Assembly: GCA_028829895.1 (NCBI GenBank) | Contig: CM054184.1 | Coordinates: forward strand, 26,057,201-26,121,200 | Direction of reading: 5' to 3' | DNA: 64,000 nucleotides | DNA from: Sinotaia quadrata | Taxonomy: Eukaryota > Mollusca > Gastropoda > Architaenioglossa > Viviparidae | In this document: piece after piece, positions 36,301 to 51,300 of the stretch | Layout: each line of letters opens with the position of its first letter | Position numbering within the stretch: the first letter of the stretch is position 1 | The notes under the pieces: generated by a model | What the model was told of the DNA's origin: nothing | Databases searched by the model: none | The model's input: only the letters and a program-made list of their open reading frames with translations | Translations under genes and position numbers: made by a program

Positions 36301-39300
36301 TCATGTTTTCTATACCAGCTAACATTAATAGTATTTTTTATACTCTTTTTCTATACCAGCTAATAATGCTAGTATTTTTTCTACTCCTGTTTTCTGTACC
36401 AGCTAATAATGCTAGTATTTTTTCTACTCCTGTTTTCTGTACCAGCTAATAATGCTAGTATTTTTTCTACTCCTGTTTTCTGTACCAGCTAATAACGCTA
36501 GTATTTTTTCTACTCCTGTTTTCTGTACCAGCTAACATTAGTATTATTTTTTTCTACTTATGTTTTCTGTACCAGCTAATATTAGTATTATTTTTTTATA
36601 CTTCTGTTTTCTGTACCAGCTTTTATTAGTACTTTTTCCACTCCTGTTTCCTGTATTAGCTAACATTACTAGTGTATTTTTCTATTTCTGTTTTCTGTAT
36701 TTGCTATACTTATAAGTATTTTTTCTACTCCTGTTTTCTCTACCAGTTAACATTAGTATTATTTTATATATCTTTGTTTTCTATACCAGTTAACATTAGT
36801 ATTATTTTATATATCCTTGTTTTCTATACCAGTTAACATTAGTATTATTTTATATATCCTTGTTTTCTATACCAGTTAACATTAGTATTATATATTCTTG
36901 TTTTCTATACCAGCTAATATTGCTAGTATTTTTTCTACTCCTGTTTTCTTAATTGTCTAGGATGTGTTGGGAAAATTTTGAGTTGCATTCTTTTCAAACT
37001 CAGAAATTTACTAAACCCTATTGTAAGTAGCTGTCTAGAATTAAATGCTCCATCTCGAACAATATGAATGGCATTGAACTAACAAACATTACAGTGTCCT
37101 ATTAGATCTATGTCATGGCTGAGTACAATTACTTAACTAATCATAACTGGTTGTCTAGATCATGTCATGATTGACTGAGTTCAATTATTTAACCCTATCC
37201 AACTGGTTGTCAAAATTATATAGTTCTATTTTTAAAATTACAGCAATATATGGCATACATACCATCAGCAGTCCCTTCTGGCAGTGAAAAAGCAGCAGTT
37301 TGGGTAGAGTTAAAAGCATCTACAGGCAAATGTGGAATGGTGGAAGTCTGAGGTTCTGAGGAATTTCTATAATAAAGTTTTAAAATAAAGGAATTATACA
37401 GTCAACAAAATCAATTCAACACAATTATTATGATTTTATGTGGAATTCCACTGGAATGTGATTGACAGTGATCTGGATGACATGTGGAATTCCACTGGAA
37501 TGTAATTGATAGTGATCTGGATGTTATATGGAATTCCACTGGAATGCTATTGACAGTGATCTGGATGATGTTCATAAAGCAAAAACCAAGTTAAGCAGGA
37601 TCTGAAATGAATAATTTCACAACAAAGTAAAACTACCATAAATTATGTTTTTAATTTGCTGTAGAATCTGCAGATAATTAATCAGATGAACTAACTTCTA
37701 TCTACTTTATTAATTTTAGTTGCAGAATTCAATTAGAAAACAGCATTTTAAAGTTGCATTATTAAATTAAATGTGGTAAAAGTAAGTGTAGCATTCAATT
37801 TAAATGCATTTCAAAAGAGAGAGAATTTGAATGAAAAAGCATTGCAGAAATAATCTGAATTAGTCACTTATGTAAAAAGTAATTTGAATTAGTCACTATT
37901 GAAACAAAGGAAGAAGCAGGATAGATTAAAATGAATTGAACTTTGTGATAAAGGAAGTAGCATTGTGCAATAACATTTACAACAAGTTAAAAAAATTTAT
38001 AAAAACTATGATTATACAGAAAGATGCTTTTATTAACCATGATTATGTCTGTGAACAATGTAAACAAACCTCTATCACTATATATATCTATCACTGAAGT
38101 GAAAAACAAAATAAACATAGATGTATGTATTCTTCTGCTTTGTGTACCTTTACCAAACAAACAATAAGAAAATAGTGATTAAAGGCATTACTGAAAAATC
38201 ATGTATATAAACCAACACAAGAAAGAATAATAAAATATAAAAAGTGATGCATTTAAGCCTTAGATAAATAGGAAAAAGAATAATAAAAAAATAAAAAGTA
38301 ATGTGTTGAAGACAGACACAAGGAGGAATAATAAAATATAAAAAGTGATATGCTCAAGATTTAGATAAATAAAATGTGATGTATTCAAGACAGATAGACA
38401 GATAGGAATACTAAAATATAAGAAGTGATGTGTTCAAAATTTAGATAAATAAAAAAAAAGGTTAAAGAAATGGCAAATATTTAAAATAACAAGCTTGACA
38501 TAAATAAAAAGTGATGTATTCAAGATAGATAGACACAAGAAGGAATACTAAAATATAAAAAGTGATGTATTCAAGATTTAGATAAATAAAATAAAGGTTA
38601 AAGAAAATATAGTTGTTTTAAACAGCTGGTCCAAATTTTCTAACATTAAGAAGCAACAAAAAAGAACAATTCTTTCTTGCAAATGTGCAAACTGGGTTAA
38701 GTAAGAAATAAACACAGCAATATTTTCTTATCTACTGTGTAAACTAATGAAAACAAACATGCTAACTATTATGAGAACTCTGTACAATGTCATAATCTCT
38801 TTGTCTATACTACATGTAATGAAAATAAACATTATGCTAACTATTTTCAGAACTCTGAACAGTATCACAATCTTGTCTATACTAATAAAAATAAACATTA
38901 TACTAACTCTTAACTCTGAACAGTGTCACAATCTTGTCTATACTAATAAAAACAAATACTACGCTAACTCTTATCTGTACTCTGAACAGTGTCACAATCT
39001 TGTCTATACTAATAAAAATAAACACTACACTATTATCTGAACTCTGAACAGTTTCACAATCTCATGTATAATTATATATGTAATGAAACATCTCCAATCA
39101 CTTTCAGAAAAGTGCATAAAGTTTATTTTTTCTTAGACAATGAACAGCAATGCCTCTTTGTTTATTTCTCATAAAGATGGAAACATCCATGAGAATTCTC
39201 TAGTTCATTCATCTAATTAATGGATTTTTTAAAATCTAGTATATTATAGTATATATTATCTTACAACTAAGAACAAAATTAAAAAGGTGTGTGTACCTTA

Positions 39301-42300
39301 TACTTATAGGCATCTAAGGAAAAAAACAACACATTCAACACATTATTAACATCACTCTAATTAAATGTTTTTAACCAAATACACACAAGGTTTATAATAT
39401 CCAAAACTTAATTTATTATTTGATTAATAAATTAAACCATAATCCAACTAATAAAAGTTTCTGTTGGAAAGTTTTAATCTTTTATAAGAATAACTGAAAA
39501 CAAAATGATTTCTTACAAGTGGTGTATTTTTCTTGAGGTCAAAGGAGTTAATGTAGAACCATGTGGAACACCTGTGTACAACATCTATTGGTAGAAACAA
39601 AAAAATAAAATGAAAAATAAAAAATATTTTTAAAAGTATTTTTAATGAGTATTAAACAAATAAAGAAAAAGGAATATCTACAACAATTATTGACATTTGT
39701 CAACAGATACTTTAGAAAATCTTTATTTAGTTCTTTAATCAAAAAAGAAGTTTAAGTGCCTCCTGTTTTGTTCTTGAATTGCTCTTCATACACAATGCTG
39801 CTGCACAACACTGCAATTTAACTAATAGTTATCATTTTAACCTACATATAAGTGAGAGTTACAGTAGGGTTCAACTCTTCTTCTAGTAAGAATGACTTGT
39901 TGTGCAATATTTATATTTGCATTTTTTTCAAATGTATTTTAATTGATCATTAAATTTTAAACAAAGAACTATATGTGTATGCATATGTTTATATAACTGT
40001 TGATTTTTAATCTTCTATATATCTAAATTACTGTTACTGCTTCTTTTATTTTGTTTCAGCAGGGTATTAATATTTGAAATATATTTTATTTCTTTTCATA
40101 CAAACTTATGGAATTAATAATACTTCCACATACTGATTTTTTTAATAGTTTTAAAACAAAACAAAACAATTTACAAAATAAAATAATCATTTCCTTTGGA
40201 ATGAAAAATGAACCCTTCTTTATAAATCATTTGATTTATAAAAATTACATGAGTAAAAGTCAAACTGCTAATTCTAGAATTTTAAAAGCCTCCAAAATAT
40301 ATGTCCTGATTGTAAGTTAAAGCTTTAAAAAGAAAAGAGAAACTAGTAAAGAATTTTTATTGTTAGAAAATAATTAAGATGGCACCAATATCCACCACTG
40401 CTATACTCTCATTATAAGAACAACAAAAACGTTAAATATAAAAAGAAACACATGAATGGCAAACATGTCATGTGGTGTTAGTGGTGAAGCTAATCATACC
40501 AACAATATAAAACAAATGTAATCTACATTATTTGCTTTGGAAATTTTAAAATATACAAGGAAAAATGCACAAAATAATAAAAATGTGAGTACACCTATTA
40601 AAAGATAGAAGCACAATTCAAATTATTAAATGTATAATACAATGCTAAGTTAATGAAAGAAAAGTATGAATAACCTGTAGAATTGATAATTATAATTAAC
40701 TTGAATGTTAAGGCATTTTTATATCTAAAAATATTTCTTTGGCATAAATGTGTCCAGCAAATAGACTCTCAAGTTACTAATATCATCAATCAGTCAATCA
40801 GCAAAGGAAAATCCACTCTGGTGACAAGTAGTTTACATTTTTCACATTATTTTACAAGCTTTTGCTGACAATTATTTTATCCAATGAAATATGCACGAAT
40901 CTAAACACTAGCAAATATTCTCACACAACAGGAGGAGTTAAACTTTCCAAATCAAGTGAAATCTCAAAATCGACCTTGTCACCTCCTCTGACCTAATTTA
41001 GCTGCTGGTAGACAGTGAGATAAGATTTGAAATATTTGAAATTTGTGCTGGTGGATCGCATATTTTTCATATTATAGGGTCATTTTTCTTTTTTTTTGTT
41101 TGAATTTTGCCAAACACAAGTTTTTCAATTGAAAGCAAATTTCAGAAATGAATGATTTATTATCTGTTAAAGTAAGAAAACAACTGCGAGCATATTTAGC
41201 CCTCAAAGAGAAAGTGACAATGAGCAGAACAACACAATCACTGACCAGACATAACTTGTTAACAAACAGGAGTAGCTCCATATCAATTTGAGTCTGATGA
41301 AGCAGATGTAAAAATACAAAACAAATATTCAGCATGAATATTTAAATTAATAATAATGATAATAAATCAAAACTTCTTAAAATCAACCAAAATACAAACA
41401 TGTCCGTTCTGCAGCATATGAAAGCACTCTTCTACACAGCGTAATGCAGCACTTGACGTTGCTTTCAATATAAGCAGATCCTGTGAATCAAACAATGTAA
41501 TATATTTTAGTATAGCTAGCATACCCGTAACCTAATATTGATTTTATTCCTCTCTATTCTAAACTTACAAAATAATCTGTCACCAAAACATTACTTCTTT
41601 CTTGTTTTATACCATCATTTTAATCATTAGTGCTTTTAAAAAAATCTTCATTTCTTATTCTGTGCAATTTTGTTTATCTAACAAATAACTCTTTTCTAGT
41701 CACTGCAAAATGTACTTAACTTCATGTAGGTCTAATACAGACTTTATTTATTTAACAAATGATTTCTCTTTTCTAGCCATTGCAAAATGCACATATGTAC
41801 ATGATATTATGCAGGTCTAATTTAGATTTTATTTATTAACAAATGATTTCTCTTTACTACTAATTCTAGTCAGTATAAAATTCAGTTGGCATTAGGTATG
41901 TTGAATGTAAACTTTATTTTCTCCTATACATCTATATTCTGCTCCCAATCTCTCTTCTTCCTAGTTCCATATGAAAGCATTAGATTCATGAAAAATATGT
42001 CTGGCTTCTTTAAATAAAACCTAATCATTTGATATTGGCTGATCAAGACTGTTTCTAAAATATTTCTGATTGTAAATGAATCAAAATCTAAAGCTCTATG
42101 ATCATATTTCAGAGCCCTGATTTACTGGAGAGCCAATACATATGTGAAAATGAAATTCAACACAAGAATGGTGGGTTTATCTGTGTTAGTCCTTTTAAAA
42201 GTCTTCATTTTTATTCTGTATAATATAATTAATTAGAAAAGGCAAACAGCACTTTTTACTTTTTAAATTTGAAAAATAATGTATATAATGTCAAATTTAA

Positions 42301-45300
42301 AATTTGCTAAGTATTTGTTAAGTATGATATAAAAATAATATAAAAAGTGTTAAAGTGTGTTATGTTCAAGTTTATTTTAATCTCTCAATAACATTATGCA
42401 AAACTGTTTGTGTAGCCATAATTCACGATGGGGTATATTTTACCATATTTTATTTATTTGTTTTCTAAGAGGTGCAAAATTTTCCTGTATATATACTCAT
42501 AATCTAAAGCAATTTTTGCAAGTTAACAGCCTATTGTCTGGTATATTTTTAGGTGATGGTATCCAAATTATTTTAATCTTATTACCTTTATAATTTAGTT
42601 TTGTTATCATACAACTTAAGTCAAGTGAATATTGATTGTTAAACTTACAGATGAACTTTGAGAAGATTGTAAGGTAATTTTTAGCATCTTGCCTAGAACC
42701 TAAGTACAGAGGAATTTGCCTTTGAAAGTATGGTGAATGTGTAATTCTAACATATCCCTGTATGAACAAACACATGTGCGGGCAATCTCTTACTTTACCT
42801 TATCTAACCCAGTCATGAAGCAATCATCTCCATAATATGGAAGCGTCTGGAAAAGAAAATGAAAATAGAAATAAATTCAAATAAATGGCAACTTCAGTTT
42901 AATTTTAAAAAGTAAATATATTTGTTGTAATAATTAAGGCAGAGTGTCATTGTTAAATAATTATAGAAATCAAAACAGAAACTATAAAAGAATGGTAATA
43001 TAAAGATTGCACTTGGGGAAAAATAATAATATTGCAATCCAAGAGATAACAACAATAAGAAAATTAAATAAGCTGCACTCTCTTAAATGTGAGGCATGAC
43101 ATACAATTCCCAGTTATTAGATTTCTTCAAACAGTAAATGTTATTCATATTGAAAAAATGGAGTATAAAAACACACAAATGCATAAATCAGTTGTTCACC
43201 AGGTCCTGGAATATGAACTCTGCCTGTAATTTTAATTAATGCAGAGAGAGGAGAGGTGCATTCACACTAATTACCAGTTATCAGGACCAACTACTCCACC
43301 AGATGTCACACATATAGTACAATAAATCTTGCAGACCAAGTTGATGAAATTTTTTTTAAATAATAAATCATCTTTGAAACGGAAATAAATATGAATGCTT
43401 AAATATTTATTACACATCTTTTACACTTGCTTTCTGTTTCAATTGAAGCAAGTTTAAATCCAAAGTATATATTCTTTTACAGTTGCACTCAGATTAATGT
43501 TTGCTGACTATTCTGACATTCAGATTCTAGGTCATCATAATATGCTTGTCCCTATGCTGTACAATAGCTTGGTCCTCAATTAATTCCTGTAGTTTATTTC
43601 AAAGTTGCACTTCTACTTTTCTAAGACTATCTACATCTCTGTCTGACTGCTTTGCTTCATGGCATCAAGTGCTTAACTCAGTTGTAAGTCTTGTACTATT
43701 TCCTAATTAAAGGAATCTATGAGTTCAGAGTGGAACAGCTCCTGAAAAAAGGAGTAACTTGACACTCACCAGAATGTCAAGAAGTGACCAAGACTCAGCA
43801 CAATTCAAATCTTACTAGTAAATCTTATATTTGCAACTGTGGACTTTTCAACAAGATTGCTGCAAATACATCAGCAAAGTATCCTCACTCTGTAAAGCTC
43901 TAAAAGTCCAAAGTTAAAAATTCTCTTGAAATTAGCTAAAGTGTTATAAATTACTCATTACTGACAAAGCCTAAAAGTTGAACATCTATAGCTCAGTGAA
44001 AAGTGTTTGAGAAACCTCTCTGGACACCCTTCATCGCTATGTGAGTAGACTATTATTTTTACAAATTGTGAACTAAGATGTTCGTGTGTAGTATGCTAAA
44101 CATTTGAGATTGTTTCTAGTGAACCCACTCATAAAATTATAGGTTGTATTTATTATGCTGCGTGCGTGTATCGGGCTAATATATACTGTTGTAAGAAACT
44201 GTAAGTTGAGACTTGATGTAAAAAAGAATGGAATTAAAAAGGAATAAACTAGAAAGTTATCATTTGTTCCCTAACTATTTTTACAGGGAAGAAGCAGCTT
44301 TTCTTTTTTTTTATCTGAATCTCCTGGTTTATGGATTTATAAACCACTATGACCTTGGTAGATGCGAGAAGTATCAACCATAGTGTGTAAGTGTAAGGAA
44401 ATACACTACACTCAGTTGATGTATGGTCATCAAAGTATGCTGACTATATCAAGCAATTTTTGGTACAAGAGGAAGTTACTGGAAATTGCTACAATTGTTG
44501 TTCTGCTGTTGAGAGCTAATACAGCAAAGGAGTACCCAGACAGTCTGGAGAGAATAGCAGCAAATCAGTGTTCTACAATTTGAGGAGGGAATCATATGGA
44601 ATTGACAGTAGTAATGTGAACAATAAACTTGTGGCTTTGTTACAAAAAAGGCATGCGAAAGATTACCGAGACAGCACCTAAACCAGTTTATGTACAAGCT
44701 ATTATCACATTTCTAATAATTCCATTTCAGTTCTCTGATAAGAACTATCCTGTGAATTGTATTGACACTAATCTGCTGAATTGTATTTTAGGATATAAGA
44801 CTGTATAGGTATTAAATTATTTGAACGTGGTTTCATGGAAATATTGATGTCGAGTAATCTTTTTCATTTGATTGTTGGTTTAATAAATTTATTGTTAAAT
44901 TTGTTGACCTTCTTACATATATTGATAACCTTATCTTTAGATACTGTCTTAACTAAAAATTAAATCACCTCTGACTTAGGCATTAGAACTAATAGTGAAA
45001 ATATTCACACAAGAGTTAAAAGAGACCATGAAATAACCATTTAAATAGTTTTTAGAGTAAAGAAAGCATGCTGTGTAAAAGTCATGTGACTCAAGTTGAT
45101 GTTGCAAATTTTTCAAATGACTTCTTCAAATATGTTCAGCTGATAAATGTCATGAAAGAAAAGCCCATTTTTATAAGCTGAATTGTCTGTGATAAAAGAG
45201 AAACTAAAAATAGGAAGCAAAATTCTTTTTTCACATTAAGTATGAAATCCTGCACAAAAGGTTTTTAATTTTTAGTTGGAAGCTATTGATAAAGTTTTAA

Positions 45301-48300
45301 TATGAAAGAGACATGAAAGAAAGAAATCAGAGTTATGAAGACTAAAGTAAAGAACTGAGGAAGGTCTGCAGCACTGAACATCTCAATACCAGGCTCTGGT
45401 CCACTACTGATATCTTTTTAGCTATATTTGATAAGTATGCCTGTGTATTTGACTCTCAATAAATAAGTACTCTCAGAACTCTCAATAAATAAGTACAGAA
45501 GGACTGGTACCCACTACTGATATATTTAGCTATATTTGACTAGTAAGCAGTATTCCTGTGTATAAGACAGACTGGGAATTCTAAATAAATAACAGCAGGA
45601 AAAGACTGGTATCCATTATTAATATATTTAGCTATATATGATTAGTATTCCTGTGTATTAGACAGACAGGACTGCGACCCAAAATTAATTGATCGAAAAT
45701 ACTTTTCCTCATATTTATATAAATAACTCTTGAATTTGTTCATACATCTCAAAATTTATTTGTTATCATTTCACCTTAATCTTAAAGTGTCTATCTTGTT
45801 GTTATAAGTCTGCATTATGATCACTAGGGGGGTGAAATATGAGCCAACCCAGTGACATAACCACCACTTTGTGATGTGCCATTTGAAACAAAAATTAATA
45901 GTATAACCAGTAGGGATCTGTGTTATATCACTCATTATTAATTTTAGAATGAGATGTCTCCGCAGTACAAAGACAGAGGACTGGAAGCCCATGCGCTTAT
46001 AATTAGCCTAATTGGTACCTGGTGCACTCTCATAACTTGAACACTACTGTAACATAACCTTTATTTATGTACATGAAAACTGCAATTACATTTTCAGAAT
46101 AATTCATTCATATGCATAAAGCTTACCACTTTCCATAACAAGAACAGGTTTACTTGTTATTAATGAATACTATTTTGTAAAATGTAAAATGCATTTTCTT
46201 TATAATATGTATGTCTGCAGCAGTAAGTTTGTACATAACAAGTTGTAAATCAAGTAAATTTATAATAGTACCAATGATGGAATTAAAATAAATAAAATTA
46301 ATTATTTTTTTCTAATCTAAATGGAATTAAAATGTAAAGAAGTAAAATAAATTGGTTTTGAGCAAAATCAAAGCAATTATCTGGGTTGTACAATAAAATC
46401 TGAATAAGAATGAGTCATAATTGAAAAAATTGCTAATCAACCTTTACTAGCAGAAAATAGATTCATGCATAAACCAAATGCTGATTGAAACTTTTATTTT
46501 GTGAAAAAAATCTTACTGCAATTTTTTCCCTAAGATTATTGGCATAGCCATGAGCCTCCATTAAGTATTCTTGAACTTCCAGAAAAGGGGCAGGTAATCC
46601 AGCTGCTGTGGGTAATTTCCTATAGTGAAATAAGTGATGCATATCAAAATATATACAGTCAGAAAAGTCTCATTTATTTATCAGAGTAAATACGCAAAAT
46701 GTAATGGTGATCAATCAGTCAAACACCTTTGTACATTTTGAAATAATTTTTAAATAAATAACTTATCAAAAAGGAATTAAATTAATTGTTAAATATTATA
46801 AACAGTAAAACCTCTTAGCACAAAAGAAAAAATGAAAATTCAAATCACTTATTAGCTACAAAAAATCAAAAACAATTGCAACAGTGATGTTTCAGATATC
46901 AATGAGCTTCAAGAGGGTACTATATATATATATATAACAAGAAAAATGCTATATGCAAACCTATCAATACTATAACAATACAAGAAAATACTATGTGCAA
47001 ACCTATCAATACTATAACAATACAAGAAAATACTATGTGCAAACCTATCAATATTATAACAATACAGTACACTATGCCCATAATTTGAGCTAGGAAGCAG
47101 GAATTTCTGGAAACATTTTGCCCAAAGTGGATTCAGGTGATAGCCAGTGCCCAACTTCTGTTACTGCCTGCTCTGATGTTCTTGCAATTAAAAAGAAAAA
47201 AAATCATTAAAAATTACTCACTTGCCTGGTGTGCCAGAAACATTCTCCTGACTACTGTAATGAGACTTGTGTTCTGGTTCAAGTCGCTTTGACGGTGTTC
47301 CTTCCTTGGAAAGTAATACACCTCCCAAGTCTTTTGTCGGATGCATTCCAGTATACTGTTGAGCAGACAACCAATGCTAGTTGTAGTAAAGAATCCTTAA
47401 TGACAATTTATAACAAACAATATATTTTGTACATTTGTGATCAATAATGCAAGGTAGAAATGGATGTAAAATAAAAAAAGGACATGTGCAATTGCAACTA
47501 TCCCTCTCATCTCTTACAGGCAAGGAATGACAGATTTATGTGAGATTGGAATCTAGCCAGATATATGCAAATATGACAGGTTTTAAAAAAACTGACAGAG
47601 AATTTTGAGGGTTGTTCTCCCAGACACCGACTTGTAAAAAGAAAAAAGACTCAAGAAGATATAGTTTATTTAATTAATGAATAAAGAATTGTCAGTTTGT
47701 GTGCAGTAACAATTGATAAAGAAATGTTTATAATTAATGACTAGCAGTTGCTAATCATGAATTATAAACATTTCTTTATTTATATCATCACAAAGTTTTA
47801 AATTTATGACAGAAGATTAGTGGTTGCTAAGTATATGCAATTTCTGACATCAGTAAAATTGTGTTTGTAATAAAATTTTCTTACCACCCAACCTAAAAAG
47901 CTGCTCTTTTTAACATTTCACCATCTGGTTGACAACTAAAAATATAGTTAATATTTTTAAGGATGAAGAGATTTGAAGATAGGGGATTGCAATATAACTA
48001 TTTTCAAAAAGGAAGCTGGATAATTCACTTACCAGTCACAATGAAAATATTTGTCAATTGGAGAAAAGAAAATTAATTCCATAAAGTATTTCTAAAGTCA
48101 ATCATTTTATATTATAATATAATTTTAAATACAATTTCCAGAAAAATATGAGAGAAAAAATTATACATAGTACTCTCTGTAATGCAACAATGAAGCAATT
48201 ATTTAACAAAGTGGGAGTTCATCTTCTCCATTGTAAAACATAAAGCAAGACACATGAAAACATGTTTAATTAGAGTGTGATTAAAATCTCTCTCTCTCTC

Positions 48301-51300
48301 TCTCTCATACACACACAAAAATTAGAGATGCAATTCTCAATCATGTTGTCAATGTAATGTATTAATAATTAAATTAGAGATGCAATTCTCAATCATGTTG
48401 TCAATGTAATGTATTAATAATTAAATTAGAGATGCAATTCTCAATCATGTTGTCAATCTCAATGTAATGTATTAATTAATTAATTAATTATTATTAATTC
48501 TCAATCATGTTGTCAATGTAATGTATTAAAAATTAAATTTAAATTTTAAATTTCAATATGATGAAAAGAGTATTTCTACTTGAATTTGATTTGTTTAGCG
48601 TTTTGTTTGATTATATTCTCAAAAAAGTGTCCTGTATTGTGTTTTGTTTGAATATATACTCAAAAGAGGGACCTATATTAGTAATCTGTATTAATATATA
48701 CGAGTGACCTATATTTGTAAGTGTTCTGTTGGAATATGTGACCTTCCACAAAAACATAAGTCTCAAGACACTTTCTGGACATTTGGAGATATTGATATCA
48801 ACAGAAACTAAAAGGAAAACTGTAAGAAAATTGAGTAATTAGCCACAGAACAATGGACAAGAGAAGACTTCATTTTATAAAATATCAAAAAAAATGAGTT
48901 ACAGTCTTGTGCTAATTGTCCATTCACAGAAATACCATTTTGGGCACAAACAGAAAACACCACACAGGTAAATAGATTCCAAAGTTACACTGCAGTATAT
49001 CTAAGCATTTGATTATTTAGAAGATTTAAAAAATGAATAAGTGCGCATTTGAAAAAAATTGTGAGAGCACCTACTTCAAATAAAATCGCATTAATAAATT
49101 AACAAATTTGCAACATTCAACTATAGTAGTGACATGAATGAATTAACCACCTGTAGAATTGATAATTAAATTTTGATTATATCTGAGTGATAAATTAAGA
49201 TATGAAGAAACTGAACCTTTGTTGAAATCCTATTTAATCTATTGCTTAGCACAGACTCTGCTTATGCTTAGTTTTGTAGATCTACTTTAACTTAGGTGCA
49301 AAGTATACATTCTGATTCATGAAAATGTACATGGCTATTATAGTGCTGAACATTTTTCATTTTATGTGACAAACATTCATCATGAGAGATAAAAAAAGAA
49401 ATGTTGAAAAATGAAAATTCAGATAATCAAGATTCAAAGAATCAAAGCAATCAATGAAACAAGACAAATCATGAACATAAGTTAAATATGTGAATAAACA
49501 TTAACAATCAAATTCATTAGTCATATCTTGTTAAGAATAATCCTGTTTATTTTAAGCAAATTTACTGTAAGATAAAAAAAAAAATTATTTACAAAATAAC
49601 ATACAGACCTGGGCAATGTTGGCTGTGTGGCATTCTGCTGTAGAACGTAAGCGATCAACCCAATGCTGCCTTTCTCTTGCATCTGAAGCTACAATTTTTT
49701 TTAATTAGCTAAATTAATTTCTACTCAACTCTTGAAAGTAAATACACAAAGCATCATGATTATTATGGTCAATGTGAAACACCAAAGCAATATAAATTTT
49801 ATAATGCTGATAATCTAGATAAAAATTATCTGTATCAGAGTATAAAATAAAATGACTGACAACTAAGGTATGGCAGGAGGAAAATGAAAAGATAAAAACA
49901 TATTTTTAAATATTCAATTATTAAATATACAAATATTGCATGCATGCTCTGGATCACAGTAAAGTTTCATTCTTAAGGACATTCATAATCCAATTTTATG
50001 CGTAAGTCAGAATTTGTATGTAAATGATCGATACGTTGGCTTAGAGGAGTAAGAGCATGTGGTGAATGAAAGTGGCTAGTGATGCCAAATGAAATACATT
50101 TACAGTTCAACTATAGGAGAACTAGTTTCTTTCAGATTATACATAATGGATGTCACTAAGCTGGAAATGAAAAAATTTATTCTGATCTTTCCTTGTCTTA
50201 GAGACTGTATCAGTTTGGATGAATATCAGTAAGTGGTTTGAGGTAGAAGTGCTCCAAGTCCTGATGTGTACAAATGCCAGCCTGTCAAGCTGGGTGATGG
50301 TGGTAGTGATGCTGCTGCTATTTTCCAATGTACCATCACTCAGGGACCTGGGGAATCTTAAAATCACTTCAAATTCTCAAATCTTAGGAAAGACAATTTC
50401 AGAAAAATTAGCCAAGATACTCTCAAAAATGGATGCATATAATCAGCACTGAGGAAGGACACGATCTCTGGAGCTTTGCATGCTAGGCACCAGATATTTT
50501 CTGATGTGCAAATAAGAATGCAGTGTGATACATTGCAAGGTAGTTGAATGGTAAACAGGCAGCTTTTTGCTAAACAAAACAAACCCCCTCTGGTCCCTCC
50601 ATCAGTTAATGTCCCAAGCAATCTGTCTTCACTAGGGCAGACTACACACAGATCTATTTGCCCCAAAAATAAAACAATTAGATACTGGTGTTTGATTTTT
50701 CATTCCTGGATCCAAATGCAATTGCAACAAATGCTCTCTCAATCAAATGGGACAACAAGTTTGCATATGCTTTTCTTTAAATCATCTGAATTTCCAGGAT
50801 TTAATAAAGCTAAAAATCAACAGGTACCACCCCTATTCAAGAGGAGATGATTATTAAATTTATGAAAATTATGAAAACTTCCAGTGAGACTGTACTTGTT
50901 TAAAACACTGTGCACCCCAGTAATTCCATCCAAATTCTGGTCTTTTAGACCTTCAAGAATGGATTTTATCAGATCAGTTCTGCAAGAAAGTCACTCTGCA
51001 ATTTGGCAGTGGTGTACACTAAAACAAGTAGACAGTCTGACAATGAGAATTTATCAAGCTAAATGGAATGCTTTTACCCAGTGGAGGATGTATCAGGGTA
51101 AATAGAATGTTTTCACCCAATGGAGCATGTAACAAGTTAAATGGGATGTTTTCACCCATTGCAGCATGTCAGACTAAATAGAATGTTTTCACCAAGTGGA
51201 GCATGTATCAGGCTATATGGAATGTTTTCACCCAGTGGAGCATGTCGGACTAAATAAATATTACACCCTGCCTTAAACAGATCAGTATGGGTGCCTATAA

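Noticed and set aside
41072..41335. 87-codon open frame on the minus strand just before ORP exon 10
   Set aside because: No conserved motif, no splice sites in phase with neighbouring exons; intronic chance frame.
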